64,000 nucleotides of DNA from Nemania diffusa (taxonomy: Eukaryota > Ascomycota > Sordariomycetes > Xylariales > Xylariaceae), in the NCBI GenBank assembly GCA_038501195.1, contig JBBPUQ010000002.1, positions 6,153,001-6,217,000 on the forward strand, given 5' to 3'. Shown here one piece after another: positions 27,716 through 40,600 of this stretch. Positions within the stretch are counted from its first letter, which is position 1. The number at the start of each line of letters is the position of its first letter. Under the pieces are notes generated by a model. It made no database searches. It was given only the letters and a program-made list of their open reading frames with translations, and had not been told where the DNA came from. The translations under genes were made by a program, and so were the position numbers.

Positions 27716-28950
27716 AGTCTCGAGGTTTGTGACAATTACAGTGATCGTTTCCGCTACTCCCCCCTTCGCGCTAATGTACTCTGCACGTCCTGCTATGTAC
27801 CTAAGTATCTGCCTACCTCTATATGTAGACTAAACTTGGGGTATTTCCAAGCATGTGAAAGGCATATGAAAGACACGCGGTTCAGTCGGGTCCAGGTCGG
27901 GGTGCCGGAAAGATGACGGGGCCCGCACCCGACTGCAGTGATTAGTGATTGTAGGGCTGCTATTGCAGCGGCGGCCTCTACTGCTGTAGCCTATAGGTAC
28001 CTACATATTACATACCTAGAGGTTAAGTACCTTGAAATTCTAATTCGCATGAGGTTACATATGTAAATATTGTTGAACCCCTAAATAATCTGGAGTTGTT
28101 TTCTAGGTAATGCATTACCTCTTATTTTAAGCCCTTGACTTGTTGAACCAATCCCAACTTGTTTTCGTCATTATTTTGATGATGGCCAAGAACAAAGAAA
28201 AACCGTGCCGCAATTCGATTTAATCCACTCTGTACATCTAAGTTTAGGAATCATCATATGAAGTACCTGCCAGCACAAATCCTGCCTACATGTGTACCAA
28301 ATACAGTACATACCTAACCTACATGGGTGGGGCTGTGTAGGTAGCAGTAGCATTACCTAGCATCAGCAAAAGTCCTCGAGACGCAGGTTTCGCAATCCCC
28401 AAATTTCACAGACTACGATTGTAATAGTTCTCATCACCATCATCATCTAGTGCTATACATACCTATTGCTGTAGATATTGTTCATCCGGCTTCGTGTATG
28501 TTGCCTTCCCTTCACTGCACTGCACTGCACCGCACCACTTACACAGGTGGGCACACTAGGTACGCTACCCACAAACATACCCAGGTACCCAGGTACTTAA
28601 GGTACCTATGCTGAACTAATCGCCAATCAGATAAGATCCCTATCGACCTTCCCGGCCGCAAGCAAAAGCCAGCCCAACAAGTTGTTCACCTTCGTCTGAG
28701 GTCCACATTATTTCTTGTCGCTGCTCGTCCCTCTTCGTCGTCATTGTCGCAGTTGTTGCCGCCGTACATCCCGACGACCTTGTCTCACACCCTGCGCCGC
28801 GACTGTGCATGTGCGTGTTTCTGCCTCGACATCGACGTTATTGCTATTGTCGCGAACAGCAAAAAAGAGAAAAGAAACAACCACTCCTCCCGCTATTACT
28901 ACTACGAAGCTACGAAACGGAAACAAAGGCCTGCCTCAAAAAAGATAACC
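27716..28950. promoter_or_regulatory. Upstream region and probable 5' leader of the CDP-diacylglycerol synthase gene
   Basis: First normal-composition DNA after the AT block. No gene is recognised. It has a dense set of TACCTA/GGTACC strings (about 27990-28030 and 28555-28615), a short CACTGCACTGCACCGCACC run (about 28515-28537) and a CATCACCATCATCATC run (about 28431-28447). Pyrimidine-rich DNA at 28700-28860 probably transcribes into the 5' leader. Open frames here are short and mutually overlapping, with no recognisable product. Confidence 0.5.
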
Positions 28951-30596
28951 ATGACGAAACCACGTCGTGGGGTTCGCTTCCCCAACCGGCTCGCCAACGG
29001 CCATGCTGAGGGTCGGAGGTCCAGCATGAGCGAAGTGAGTGAGGATGGCTCGGGGTCGCCCATGAGGACGAGGAGCAGCACGACGGCGACGACACATCTA
29101 GATCACATCAGCGAGGTAAGGCATTCATTCATACCTGTCTACCTATCCCTATTCCTATTCCTATTCCTATACTCATACTCGTACTCATGCTCTATCTACA
29201 CCTATACCCATATCTATACCTATTACCTATACGCATAACCATGAACCATGTCTGCTAATCTCCCTCTCTCTGCCTGCAGAAAGCGAACGAGCCGCCGCAG
29301 CCGTCCGAGTACGAGAAGAAAAAGGCCAACTTCCTGGTGCGCACGTTCTGGACGTTCGTCATGATCGGGCTCTTCTTCACGGCGCTCTTCTCGGGCCACA
29401 TCTACATCATCGTGTGCATCACCATCGTGCAGATCGTGTCGTTCAAGGAGGTCATCGCCATCGCCAGCGTGCCCAGCCGCGCGCGCCAGCTGCGGCCCAC
29501 CAAGAGCCTCAACTGGTACTGGCTCGTCACCACCATGTACTTCCTCTACGGCGAGTCCGTCATCTACTACTTCAAGCACATCGTGCTCGTCGACCGCGTG
29601 CTGCTGCCCCTCGCCACCCACCACCGCTTCATCAGCTTCGTGCTCTACGTCATCGGCTTCGTCTTCTTCGTCGCCAACCTCAAGGCCGGCCACCTGCGCT
29701 TCCAGTTCACCAACTTCGCCTGGACGCACATGGCCCTCTACCTCATCGTCGTCCAGGCCCACTTCGTCATGAACAACGTCTTCGAGGGCATGATCTGGTT
29801 CTTCCTGCCCGCCTCCCTCGTCATCTGCAACGACATCTTCGCCTACATCTGCGGCATCTCCTTCGGCCGCACCCAGCTGATCAAGCTCTCGCCCAAGAAG
29901 ACCGTCGAGGGCTTCGTCGGCGCCTGGGTCATGACCGTCGGCTGGGGCTTCCTGCTGACCAACGTGCTGATGCGCTCCAAGTACTTCATCTGCCCCGTCA
30001 ACGACCTCGGCGCCAACATCCTCACCGGCCTCGCGTGCGAGCCGAACCCCGCCTTCCTGACCCACACCTACACCCTGCCTCACCTGTTCTTCCTGCCCGA
30101 GGGCACCACCTTCTCCTTCACCACCGAGCCCATGCAGTTCCACGCCGTCGTCCTCGCCTCCTTCGCCTCGCTGATCGCCCCCTTCGGCGGCTTCTTCGCC
30201 TCCGGCCTCAAGCGCACCTTCAAGATCAAGGACTTTGGCGACTCCATCCCCGGCCACGGTGGCATGACCGACAGGATGGACTGTCAGTTCATCATGGGCT
30301 TCTTCGCCTTCATCTACTACCAGACTTTCGTCGCTCAGCACAAACTCAACTACGGAAACGTCATGGAGCTGGCTATCACCGGCTTATCTGTAGACGAGCA
30401 GATGGAGCTCGTGCGGGGGCTGAGCAAATATCTTGAGAATCAAGGTATATTTAATCCTGAAGTAAGACACCTTTTTTCTTCTCTCTCTTTCTATATCACT
30501 ATGATGGATTTCCCGCGTCTAATTAATGGTCTCATACTAATCATGTTCGATCAGGTCGTGGCGTGTCTCGACAAAGCATTACTAGCTCGACGGTAG
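28951..30596 (+). CDS. CDS1: Phosphatidate cytidylyltransferase (CDP-diacylglycerol synthase)
   Basis: Makes CDP-diacylglycerol from phosphatidic acid and CTP, the precursor of phosphatidylinositol, cardiolipin and (in fungi) phosphatidylserine; an endoplasmic-reticulum membrane enzyme. Three exons: 28951-29115, 29280-30461, 30555-30596; 462 residues. The start MTKPRRGVRF is the in-frame ATG nearest the first intron and gives a basic soluble N-terminus before several membrane helices. The family signature is complete near the C-terminus: SGLKRTFKIKDFGDSIPGHG followed by GMTDRMD. Intron 1 (164 bp, GTAAGG...CTGCAG) contains CTATTC repeats. Intron 2 (93 bp, GTAAGA...GATCAG) is a multiple of three and has no stop, so retention would add 31 residues; the spliced end, NPEVVACLDKALLARR, looks like the family's normal C-terminus. 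Wobble positions are strongly C/G-biased. It is the first gene beside the AT block. Confidence 0.95.
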
Positions 30597-33500
30597 AGCA
30601 AGCTGGCCTTTTTGGCTATTGCGAATAAATAGACTCTTCTTTGGGAGGTAATACGGGGCAAGCGAAAGAAGCATGCAGGGTATGCATGCAAAGAGACTTA
30701 AAAAAGGAAAGGGTCGGGCCGGGTCTCTATGAGAGTGCGTTCAGCCTTTTTCATCTTTTACTAAAAAGGTCGAATGACCATGGCGGGTCATGAACTCGGG
30801 TTGTGTGACATGATACCCGAAAACAAGACCCCCTTATCTGTAATAGCTCTGGACGTTTTGCTCACCGACGACCTGTGTATCATAATCTTATCATAATTTC
30901 TAAAAAAAAAACGTTAAACATGAGATTCTGCTCATCCCTCTTGCCTCTATTGTTGTCAGATCTGAGGAGGATGCTGCTTCGCTGTATAGTCAGCTACTAG
31001 TGATATCATCTCGTCAGTTAAGGATCTAGCAAAAGGCATAGATATGGAGTTAGTCAATTCAGGGGTTCCCGAGGAGGTTCATTGACCCTTCGGTCGAATA
31101 AGCTCGGAGCTTGCAGGTTATTGATCTACCTGTTATTTTCAATTTCACGGGGGAGAAAAGCGACGAGCTTCCGGATTACATGTCTTATGTCGCTACCCGG
31201 AGGTGGATTTGCTAGTATAAACCGGGTACTGAGCCGTGGGTAGGGTTACCTGAATGGCGAACCAGGGCAGTGGTTCATCGAGAGTGCTCCGGGCCGCCTT
31301 GGGGGACGGGAAGTAATACTACATGTCTCTCTCCTATTGGCCTTCGCGGCACTCACAATTTGTTAGCGATTTCCCTTGTATGTGGATTTGGATACGTGTA
31401 ATCGTCACCCACCGGCCACAGATATATCTGTTCTATATTAAGCCCCTGGCCTATTATTCCATTATCCCTCCTCGGTATAACCCGACTAGTATGTCGTGTA
31501 CCCGGTCTCTATCCGACCCTGCTTCTCTACAGTATTGCGAGTTTAACCAAAAAGGCAAAGCAAAATAGCTCCCAAGACCCAGCAAGCCACGAAACCCGGG
31601 TCGCGAGAAGCTGGAAGCGAAAACTCGGCGTCATAACCCAACTACGGTATTGCGATATGTTAGCTATTTAATAACGAAAGATTCCTTATCATGGTAAAAT
31701 ACCTCGTTTTTATGGCGATTATAAAGGAGTTTGCTAAACATGCTTGAGAGGGCATCGAAGGAAGAAAAGATTGCGCTCAATATGCTCGTTTCGACTTGCT
31801 TTAGTATAAGATTATTCTTTTACCATCGACTGACGCAATGACAATGAACAGCTCTTGAACACTAACCAAGGCAGCCGCTGCGCCCCAAGGGCCAACACAC
31901 GCCTGTCGTTCTAATCCACTTATGCTGTCGGATAGACCATAGATGTAGCCATAGGCGCCGATTTTACACACCATTTGATATTATGTGCTTGTCCTACGCG
32001 GCTAGGTATCATAATATTAAGGTTGCTTTAGGGAAAGGAGCATTGGTTCTTGTACCACTGGCTCTGCCATGGCTATGGCATGAGAAACGCCCGAGGATGC
32101 CGAGTTCTTGAAGTTACCACCCACGGTAGAATCCTACCCAGAGTGTACGATATGATTTTATACCGGGAGAGTGAGAACACAGATGAGGGGAATCGAGGTG
32201 ATAAGCAGGGTGCTCGGACAAGATAAAATCTGCTACAACATTGTGTTTTATCGATACAAGGCTTTAACGAACTATATAGTCTTAAGATATTGTCGGATAC
32301 TTGAAAAGGGGGTAGCGTGTGCTAGCTTGCCTGCTATTGAATCTTCGCGCTGGCAGCGCGAATCCCGTAGAGATAAATGGACAGATTCGTAAGCATAAGT
32401 ACTTGGGAATGGCAGATGTGATCGAGATACTAATCGATAGAAAACGAGGAAAGGAACACGCGGGAATTAGGATAAGGTATACAAGCACGCATCTCCGGCC
32501 TTTTAAATGCTGTTAGCATTACCTTGCGTGCGGTCCATCTGCACCGCTTTACTTTTTTTTAGTGAAATTTCTCTCCCATCATTAATTAAAATTAGCAACA
32601 ACATCACCTACGCTTCTTCGGCGTTTCAAGGGTTGTTGCAGAATTGATACACACTGTAGCATGCCGTCTATCCGTTAGCAGCACGCCACTTACAGTCGAG
32701 GCCTGGTTGACAGGTGATCTATCACTCTTCAGCCTTGGACTCATGCAAGATCCTGCGCGCGAGTCTTGGCAAGAGATGATGCGCAGGACTATAGTCAGTC
32801 AACATGGGCAGACTTGGAGTCCGGGATGCGGAGGCAGGTAGGGATAGCAGCAAGTATACGTTGTATGCTCAGAGTGTTTCACAGCCGACTCCATCAACAA
32901 CCCTGAACAACCGGCCGATCCCACGTTTGTCTATCAAGCTAGCTATACTTCTAGATCGGATCTTCCATCTATCGCGCATGCAAGCGATACAGAACTCACC
33001 CGATGGATCCCGTGTGGTAAACGGATTTCCGTGTGACCTTCACGGTGAAGCCCTCTTCATTACCACAACCCTACTCTCCTCCTGGCTCGACGAGTAAAAG
33101 TACGAGTAGATACAGGCAAGCACATACCTCGTAATTAGACGTGAAATGACGAAAGTGTAGTAATCAGCATGACATGTGTGTTTCGATAGCACCCACAGCT
33201 GAACATAGTTTCCGCCGAATATTGTTTGTAGGGTGAATGCGACGTTTGTCACTACGCCACGTAACCGAGGCTATCCAAAAGACCTGGATACGCGTGTAAA
33301 CAATATAGATAGGAAGAGAATTCCGTCACCGGTCCGGGAATAGTAGAATCTAGAGATCGGGTGTGCTGCGACTGTTGTGTTACAGACTCTAGATATGCAT
33401 AGCGGAAATGGGTAGAAAGCGGTGAACATTCTATTCCATGTGTACGAAGGTTACCTGGTATCCGGGCAAAGGTTGGTCCTATGCCGACTTACTACGCCAT

Positions 33501-34548
33501 CTACCTATAGTATATACTATGTGAAGTCTCCGACTTACACACACTATCGTTCTCCAAGAAGATAGTGCGGTGGGCGTGTTGCAAGTACGTAATTGGCTGG
33601 TATTCTGCTGTGCAAGGTCGGAATTGAGCAGATAGGTTGGCACAGAGGCCGTCAAGATAATGCTCAAGTAGCAATCGGAAAGTCATATAGACGATCTAGT
33701 CTTCTCGTGCTCTCCGGGCGTAGAAGTCTTCCTGTAACGTCGGTCATTCGACTCGGCCAATTAATCCTAAACTTGCTATCTCGTGCCTCCTGTTAATTGT
33801 GTAGCTGGTCAGCCGGAATTACATGCCAACGGAAATGTCCTTTACATGCGTGCGTCCGTCCACACACACCTCCCGCCATATATTGTTGACACGCCACGCG
33901 GGGTTTGATGTGGCGTGTCAGATTACCTACGCCTATGCGTATACTATGTACAGTACACATATATATTTACAGACTATCAACGCAGTACAGTACATATAAC
34001 ACAGGCAAGGGAATGTGGGAAAGGCGGGAAGAAACGGGAGTGTATACTAAGCATCTAACGTCTTACACACCCTCACCAGCGCACGGGGAAGCGTCCGGGT
34101 TAGAGTAGATATATAAGATATATAGCCAGCCGACGAATCAAGTCGCATTTTGTCTTATCGCACCTTGCATCTCGAAAAGAGCCCCAAAAGGACATCATAC
34201 ATACCTAGGTGTGAGATATTAGCATTGCGACGATACTGCTTATAAGCAGCACGGAATACATACCAACTTGGACAGTATGCTCCAGCTGAGATGATGATAT
34301 TTCCTTTTCCGGCGCGTTTGCAATATTGTCTAAGAAACGACGCCACACAAAAATCCCCATGCATACAACCTGCGCCGCCATTCTGCTGCATCCATGACGC
34401 GCATGATAAGTACCACGTTTTGCATCGTTTCTCGCATTATTCTACCTGGCAAAATGACAGGTATTGGGGTCATGTGCTAATGTGGGCTGGTTCGAGATAC
34501 AGGACTGAACCGTAGATCCTCCTTTGCAGGATCCATCGTGCAGACCAC

Positions 34549-34584
34549 CGACCGACCGGCCGACCGACCGACCGACTGACCGAC
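34549..34584. repeat. CCGA/GGCC tetranucleotide microsatellite
   Basis: Imperfect repeat of CCGA (CCGACCGGCCGACCGACCGA and onward, then CTGACCGACTGG). Simple repeat in non-coding DNA. Confidence 0.85.
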
Positions 34585-36340
34585 TGGATTTCATTTTCCT
34601 GTGACGCTTTATGCCGGTTTAACAGTTGGCGTCTGCCTATACAGAATACCATGCATGCGGGAAGATGGCGTTGAGCTACCGTTGTGATTCTCTTATCAAT
34701 ATCCTGGTCTAATGGTGAAGTAAGTATGTACGTAAGATATCTTGGATTTCAATTACATTACGCGTTGGTATATCGCCCAGGAAAAAATAATGCTTGTTAG
34801 CTGCGAGCATAACGCGTTCTTCAGCCTTCTTTCTATTTGTCGGGGGTAATATTCACTCGTTACGCCCTAGGCGAGGTGTATTATGTATGTACCAAGTAGG
34901 TTGCTGCATCTTCCCGATAATGCCGCTCAGCGTAGGACGCCGAAGGACCGGATTTGGGAATTCCAAGACCATGGAGCGGGTTTCTCAGGCCGCCTTGCCC
35001 CCCTCCCCTTTCCCCAGCAACTGACAGGCACAGTTAAAGATAGAATCATAGACCTAAAGGGTCATGTACGCTACCTACCAACCTACATATACTACATAGA
35101 TAGCTCCCTGCGCGGCCCGTTGCTGAGGTCAGAAGAGGGGAAACTGGCACACAGTTAGTCACAATACGGGGTAAGAAAGACTTGGCTAGGACTAACCCTA
35201 ATTCTCTTCGCCTACCTAGAGGTACGCCCCATCTCTTCGCTATGTGAGGTATTTTAGATGTCACATGTAGTGGCACCGGGGTACTATTATTGATCGGAGA
35301 GGACGGGTGATGACGCTTAGGGTCGTTCCTTGGCTCGCCTCAGGGCGCCAAGCCGAAGCGAATCGATACCTGTGTTGCACCAAGTGAGACAAGGCATAGG
35401 TATCTTCCATGTTCTTAGTTCAGGGATTCTCCGGATTCTTCATCACACAAAACCCTGTTTCCTTTCGGTCGGGTTATAAGCGGGTAGGAATGGAACCCGG
35501 AATGTCTAACGTCGCGCAAGTCTAAGATATATCGTCGCGGCAAGGCACGATAACGCAAGAGAAGATACACGTCGCTGATGCTGTTAGGGACCACGAGAAG
35601 CGACGCCCCGCGCCGCGACCCATCTAAATAGGTATTTTAGTTGCGATTGCTTCGATATGAAAAGATAGACGGGTTGGCGTGGACTTGGAGTGTACGTACT
35701 GTAGCATGTGTATATAACTAATTGTTATTGCTGAAGTTATTGGCTTTGTGATGAGTCAATGTGGGGGAAATAGATAGTATACTGTATACGACAGCTGTCT
35801 ATCTGCATACACGTAGATAGATAAAGCGTACTCTGTAGATGGTGTGGTGTGTAGGCTTACCTATGTATTACATAGTTACGGGCGCTTTGCGCGGCGGGTT
35901 GAACACCGGGGTTTAGCTGTCTGTAGGTACCCGATGATGAATCCCATCTAACATCCCGTCCCTCTTGAGACTAAGTCGCAATATCTGTACGTACTAATCA
36001 TGCTCGGCTCAACGCCTGGGGCGTCTTCAAAGAATGCTATCATCATCATGATTGGATACCGATAGAACGGAACCACACGATAGCGGCCGAATGAGACCGT
36101 CTAGCTATTAGTGGACAGCCCGTGTCTACATATATGTACTTAGATCTAGGTATCTAGGTAGTCCGCTACAGGTTCGAATAAACACGTTGGAAAAGCTAGT
36201 TCTGATTGTTGTCTCTATCTAGGCTAAAATCTTGGGTTGGAAGAAAATGTAGTTTCGAATATATCTCGTCACACGCCTTCTCGAAGAAAGCCCCATGTAA
36301 GTTGTAAAAGAGTGTGCTGCCGTATAGGGTGAGCGACCAG

Positions 36341-36363
36341 GGTGAGTGAGTGAGTGAGTGAGT
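36341..36363. repeat. GTGA tetranucleotide microsatellite
   Basis: About five uninterrupted GTGA units, preceded by a related AGGGTGAGCGACCAG stretch. Non-coding. Confidence 0.85.
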
Positions 36364-36942
36364 AGTACTGCGCCCTGCCCGATTCTACTTACCCAGACTA
36401 CCTAGTCATAGAAATTGATCACATGCCAACGTGACACTGACGCCGCTTGTCATGCCTGTATGATCCGTCCTGTTCATGCTGCCTACACGTGTAGCTCAGC
36501 CCTAGGAAACATCTCAGGCAGCAAATGCGGACCTCTGAAATTCGAAATTTCATTCTGTCTGTCAGACGAGACACCAGCATGCCTAGTCGCCCACCCATGC
36601 CGGCATGGGGCGATGAGGGGCTCATGATCACGTCTTGGTACGTACTTGGTGGTTCCCGTGTTGTCGAGACAGCCTAGCTGTGCCGCTATGATAGGCTTGA
36701 CTCAAAAACGTGCTGTCCTTGCATGGCATGTCTTTCTTGTGACTATTGGGTAGTTTGAAAATGTATGTAAGGAGGATCTTCGGACTAGATATAAGACATG
36801 ATTGAGTCCGTCCTCCCTAAATAGATACACCTTGATGTATCCCTGCTCCAAATAGTCTAGATACTCGTTTTAACACTGCCATATCCTCCTACTTACTTTT
36901 GCGACCTCTACTACAAGTTATACGATAGTGATAATAATAAAA

Positions 36943-38301
36943 ATGGCTGTTGGTGTACCATCCCGGCTGAGGTCGTATCTTCGCCAGAAGATGGGAAAGA
37001 CAAGGAGAGGCAACACCTCTACATCGACAACCACAGACAAGACAGAGGGGAGATCCTTGGCTCAGCAGCCAGTGATACCCAAAACAATAAAGCCCGATGT
37101 CTCCACGCCAAAGTCGAAATTCGACGAACAACAAGACTGCGCTTTCTTCCAGAAGCTGCCCATCGAGATAAGGAAGATGATCTATGCCTATGTATGGCAG
37201 GGACCCTACGATCACATGTACCACGAGTCGAATGGACGGCATCTACATTTCAAAGATGGCCATTGGGTGCATACCCGCTGTGTCATGTACCAGGAGGATG
37301 ACGAGGACAAGGATTTGATCCAAAAGCAGATGGACATGATACGCGACTCCGGCAGGGGAGATCTTCTTCTCTGGCAACGAAGACTTGCCTCAACTTGGGG
37401 ACAACGTCATTGGAGGTGCGAGGAACGAATCAAGTACGGAAATCCAACCTCGATTGACCGTACCGACCTCGGTGCTCTAATGGTTGCATGCAAAAAGATG
37501 TACGTCTTTCTTCCGCTCGACAAGATTTACCCATTTTGGACACTCAACGATGCAGAAGAAGCGAGATGCTAACACTAATTCTCCATGCCAAGGCATCCAG
37601 AAGTGATAGAGTCCTTTATTGAATGCCACAAGCTGATATTCAACGACGTCTTCTCCGCCCACCGCTTCCTAGTGCGGTCTGGCTCGTCTCGTTTCATTCG
37701 TCACCTCCGCAACCTCGACCTTACACTTAGCGTACCATTCCATGAGCTCGCGCCCTTCCTCGCCATTGGCCGCCCGGACACCGAGGACCAGGACGACACC
37801 GCGGCCGGAAGCGTTTCGATCGCGAGTGCCAAGAACAGCCGTTTGGGCGCCATCTTCGCCGCCCTCGCGGACTCTCCCACGTGTCTGCACAGCCTGCAGG
37901 TCTCGCTTGATGTCTACGACCGAGGGCCGTGGCGGAAGATGCCCGAACGAGCTCTCGCTTCATACCTAGAGCGGATTCGCGTACGAACGGGGAAGAAGGG
38001 GGAAGTGAACTACATCGTTGAGCTTCCGCCCGCGTTGCCTATTCGAACGCACTACGCCGGCTTGCAGGAACTAGAGGATGCCATCGACGAGAAGGACGAG
38101 AAGAGGAGAGTCATGGCAGCACCATTCAGCGTCACCCGGCGGTCGCCCCTGCGGTATTGGCAGTTCAACCCGGGCGAGGTAGAGCACTTCACCTGGGAGA
38201 CGTATCAGGGCGAAAAGCAGCATCAGCACTGCTGGATCGCACTCAGCAAAGCGACCAGGTTCATCTCGAATCCTTACCTAATCGATTTTGCTGAGAGATG
38301 A
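36943..38301 (+). CDS. DUF7730-like LPxEIR (F-box-like) protein, function unknown
   Basis: Two exons, 36943-37499 and 37593-38301, give 421 residues. The intron (93 bp) has GTACGT at the donor, GCTAAC as branch point and CCAAG at the acceptor; splicing joins ACKKM to HPEVIESFIE in frame. The first ATG in frame is at 36943 (MAVGVPSRLR, context AAAATGG). After a basic, serine/threonine-rich N-terminus of about 60 residues comes FFQKLPIEIRKMIYAYVW, the LPxEIRxxIY motif of a large fungal family related to F-box and 2EXR proteins. HLHFKDGHWVHTRC follows, then LMVACKKMHPEVIESF, the position where these proteins normally read LLxxCRxxYxEA. Such proteins are abundant in filamentous ascomycetes and have no assigned biochemical role. 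Membership is inferred from the motif pattern. Confidence 0.82.
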
Positions 38302-40600
38302 GAGGGCATGTCATATGGGCGCGCGCGTGCTTTGTCTAGGCTCACCGCCATGTAATTACGTCCCATATGGGTTCGTTCCATTCATTACCCACCCCTCTAC
38401 TCTGTATGCGTATGGTATACCTACTGCACGCAGAAGAGAAGAAGTGAGGAGTCAATGGCGCTGGTGATCGCCCTGCACTGTTCCATTTGCTGTGGGCACC
38501 TGCTTTGGGCGATGGAACAGGGGTCCTGAACACGCGGTGATACCTGGAGCATATGCAGTGAGGTGGCATCACATGCGTTGATCAAGGCGGGCGGTGCTAT
38601 TTCGGTACCTACTGTATGTAGAAACTTGCGGCTATAGCTAGACCGTGTCCACTTGATCTACCTAAGTTCCGTAGGTATTCTAACAACATATTCGGATGAA
38701 ACAATGTGTCCATGGGGTACGACTTATAAGATACTGAGATATTAGATAGCGTTAGGTAGGTATACCTAGCACTCGCCATTTACATAGGCATCCTTAATCC
38801 TAAGTACTGCATATTCACCTATTCATCCTAGCCTAAAAGTAACAACTTCCAGCAGGTCGTCGTTCGTCGTGCACCCCAGATTTGCATTGGTTTTTCTTTT
38901 TCCTTCCCATCACTAAGCAGCACGGTTATTCGCTCCGCCACGGCGACCACGGCACGGGGCCTCTATCACGACCATCCATCTACATCAAGCATCACAGTCT
39001 TACAACATACTTACGAAGAGCGCCGAGGTCGTCCAGTCAAGACGCAAAACCGGAAACGGCGGGTGCACTTGTTGTACACATGCCCACAATCTGGCGCGTC
39101 ACGCGAATGCTGCGCCCGACTGGAGTAGGGTAGCCAGCCACTCTGCTTCCGGTTGTAGTAGAGCTCGTCATCAGAGTTTTTGGCTTTGCCAACTTCCTCC
39201 GTGGTGGTATCCAGATTAATTAGTCACAATCGCATCTCACTGTCGATATGCAGCGTTACCATTGTTGGTTCCACGTGCATGATGACGGAAAAGTCCACCA
39301 CCAGATGGTAAGTTATAACCTTATACTGTAATCGTGTGTGTTGGTTAGTATTAGGGTATCGGAGCGGGCCAAGGTCGCAGCGCAAATGGGTGACGGCGTA
39401 TTCGTTGTGATGGGAGCTTTGCATCCCTTACCTTCGCAGCCCAATCGAGTCCGCCAATGCATAGATAAATGCTAATGTAGCCTTTTAGTACCCGATTGCC
39501 TCTTCCGGTTTCGCATGTGCGAGCTATCTAGATATCTATACAGTAGCCACTTGCAGAGCACAGCTCTTTAGTCTTCTGCCACAATGAGAAGGTAAGACAG
39601 AGAGTCGGTGCTCCATCCAGGCTACTGTAGCCACAGGCGCTTTGCTGCCCATCGTTCATTCGCCCAGGCAATGCAATTAGACTCCATGGTAGTAGTACAA
39701 GGCTGGATTTTACGAGAAACGTAAAATCTTGGTATAACTGCTGTCTGGGATTCGCGAAATGAGTGGGGGGTTTTTAGGACTTCGACAGTATGCCTCCACA
39801 GTACGCCTTTTTGAGTCGCCATGGTGGTCATGCGTTGTCAAGCCCAAAATGACTGTGGTTCGTGCTTACGATCATAGCCATCCCTTTGATTCGATGAACC
39901 ATGAGCAGCTCGCTTTCATCGCTGCGACGGAAAAATTAGTCATGCAAGGAGAAGATGCTGGCCACAGCCTGATGAGTCCTACAGGAATGAGCAACTGCAT
40001 CCATATCACCGGTCATTTTCCTCGCCGATCATTTTATCTTGTTGGCAAGGGTGAACCTGGGTCTGAATCTCAACTTGTCGCTTTTCATCGCATTATTGTT
40101 AAACATACATCGAGGCGTTCCCAAGCCTCTATGCCTACATCCCTCTCTTTCTCACCGACACTGGGTGCCTCATGTTCTCCTCTCTCTTGCATCTAGCATT
40201 TACCCACTACCATGCCCGACTCACTTGTTTTCTCTCTTAGTTTTCCATTTCATGCCCTTCACAAACGGTAGAACTACCGCTGGATGCTCCCCTAGTCCCT
40301 TGTCGTTCATCGAGTCTTAGGGCTTGACCGTGTGTAGCATCATCTAATTTGACAAGCTTCACATCGCTGTATTTCGTCACTATTCGCCTTGACACAGCTG
40401 GAAATAAGGCTGGGTTCGCGAACGTTGGGCCTCGTGTGCTGTGCATGGGATTATAGCCCGTAATCTTACCTTCTGTCACCCATTTCAAGTCATCGCATGT
40501 GAAATTGTACCTCAATGGTGATAAAACAGCTTTGTAGATCGATATATATCCGAAATCGAAATAGTCATATATCGGAGTTGGACTAAACACTAAGCCTTTG
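38302..40600. other. Intergenic region, no gene recognised
   Basis: Ordinary composition with short frames only. The longest (39759-40196, 145 codons) shows no family resemblance and overlaps other frames of similar length. No RNA gene was seen. Confidence 0.55.

Larger units (their letters stand above)
30597..36942. other. Gene-poor intergenic region (6.3 kb)
   Basis: I recognise no gene. Short open frames exist (for example 81 codons from 31323) but none has a recognisable motif, intron structure or consistent codon bias. The region holds a CCGA tetranucleotide run (34549-34584) and a GTGA run (36341-36363). The 31000-31320 stretch is GC-richer and might be an eroded gene fragment, but I could not assign it. 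Confidence 0.6.

Noticed and set aside
29223..30341. A 372-codon minus-strand open frame antisense to CDS1, rich in Glu/Asp/Gly/Val/His
   Set aside because: It mirrors the C/G wobble bias of the CDS1 exon on the other strand. Its low-complexity composition and the perfect CDS1 signature on the plus strand mark it as a shadow.
29414..30436. A 340-codon plus-strand frame rich in Arg/His/Pro/Leu inside CDS1
   Set aside because: It is another frame of the same exon and reads as arginine- and proline-rich noise from GC-rich wobble positions.
36160..36190. GGTTCGAAT string resembling a tRNA T-loop
   Set aside because: The flanking bases do not pair to form a T stem, and no acceptor or D arm is present.
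39759..40196. Plus-strand 145-codon ATG frame
   Set aside because: No recognisable motif, no intron evidence, no codon bias like its neighbours, and other frames of comparable length overlap it.
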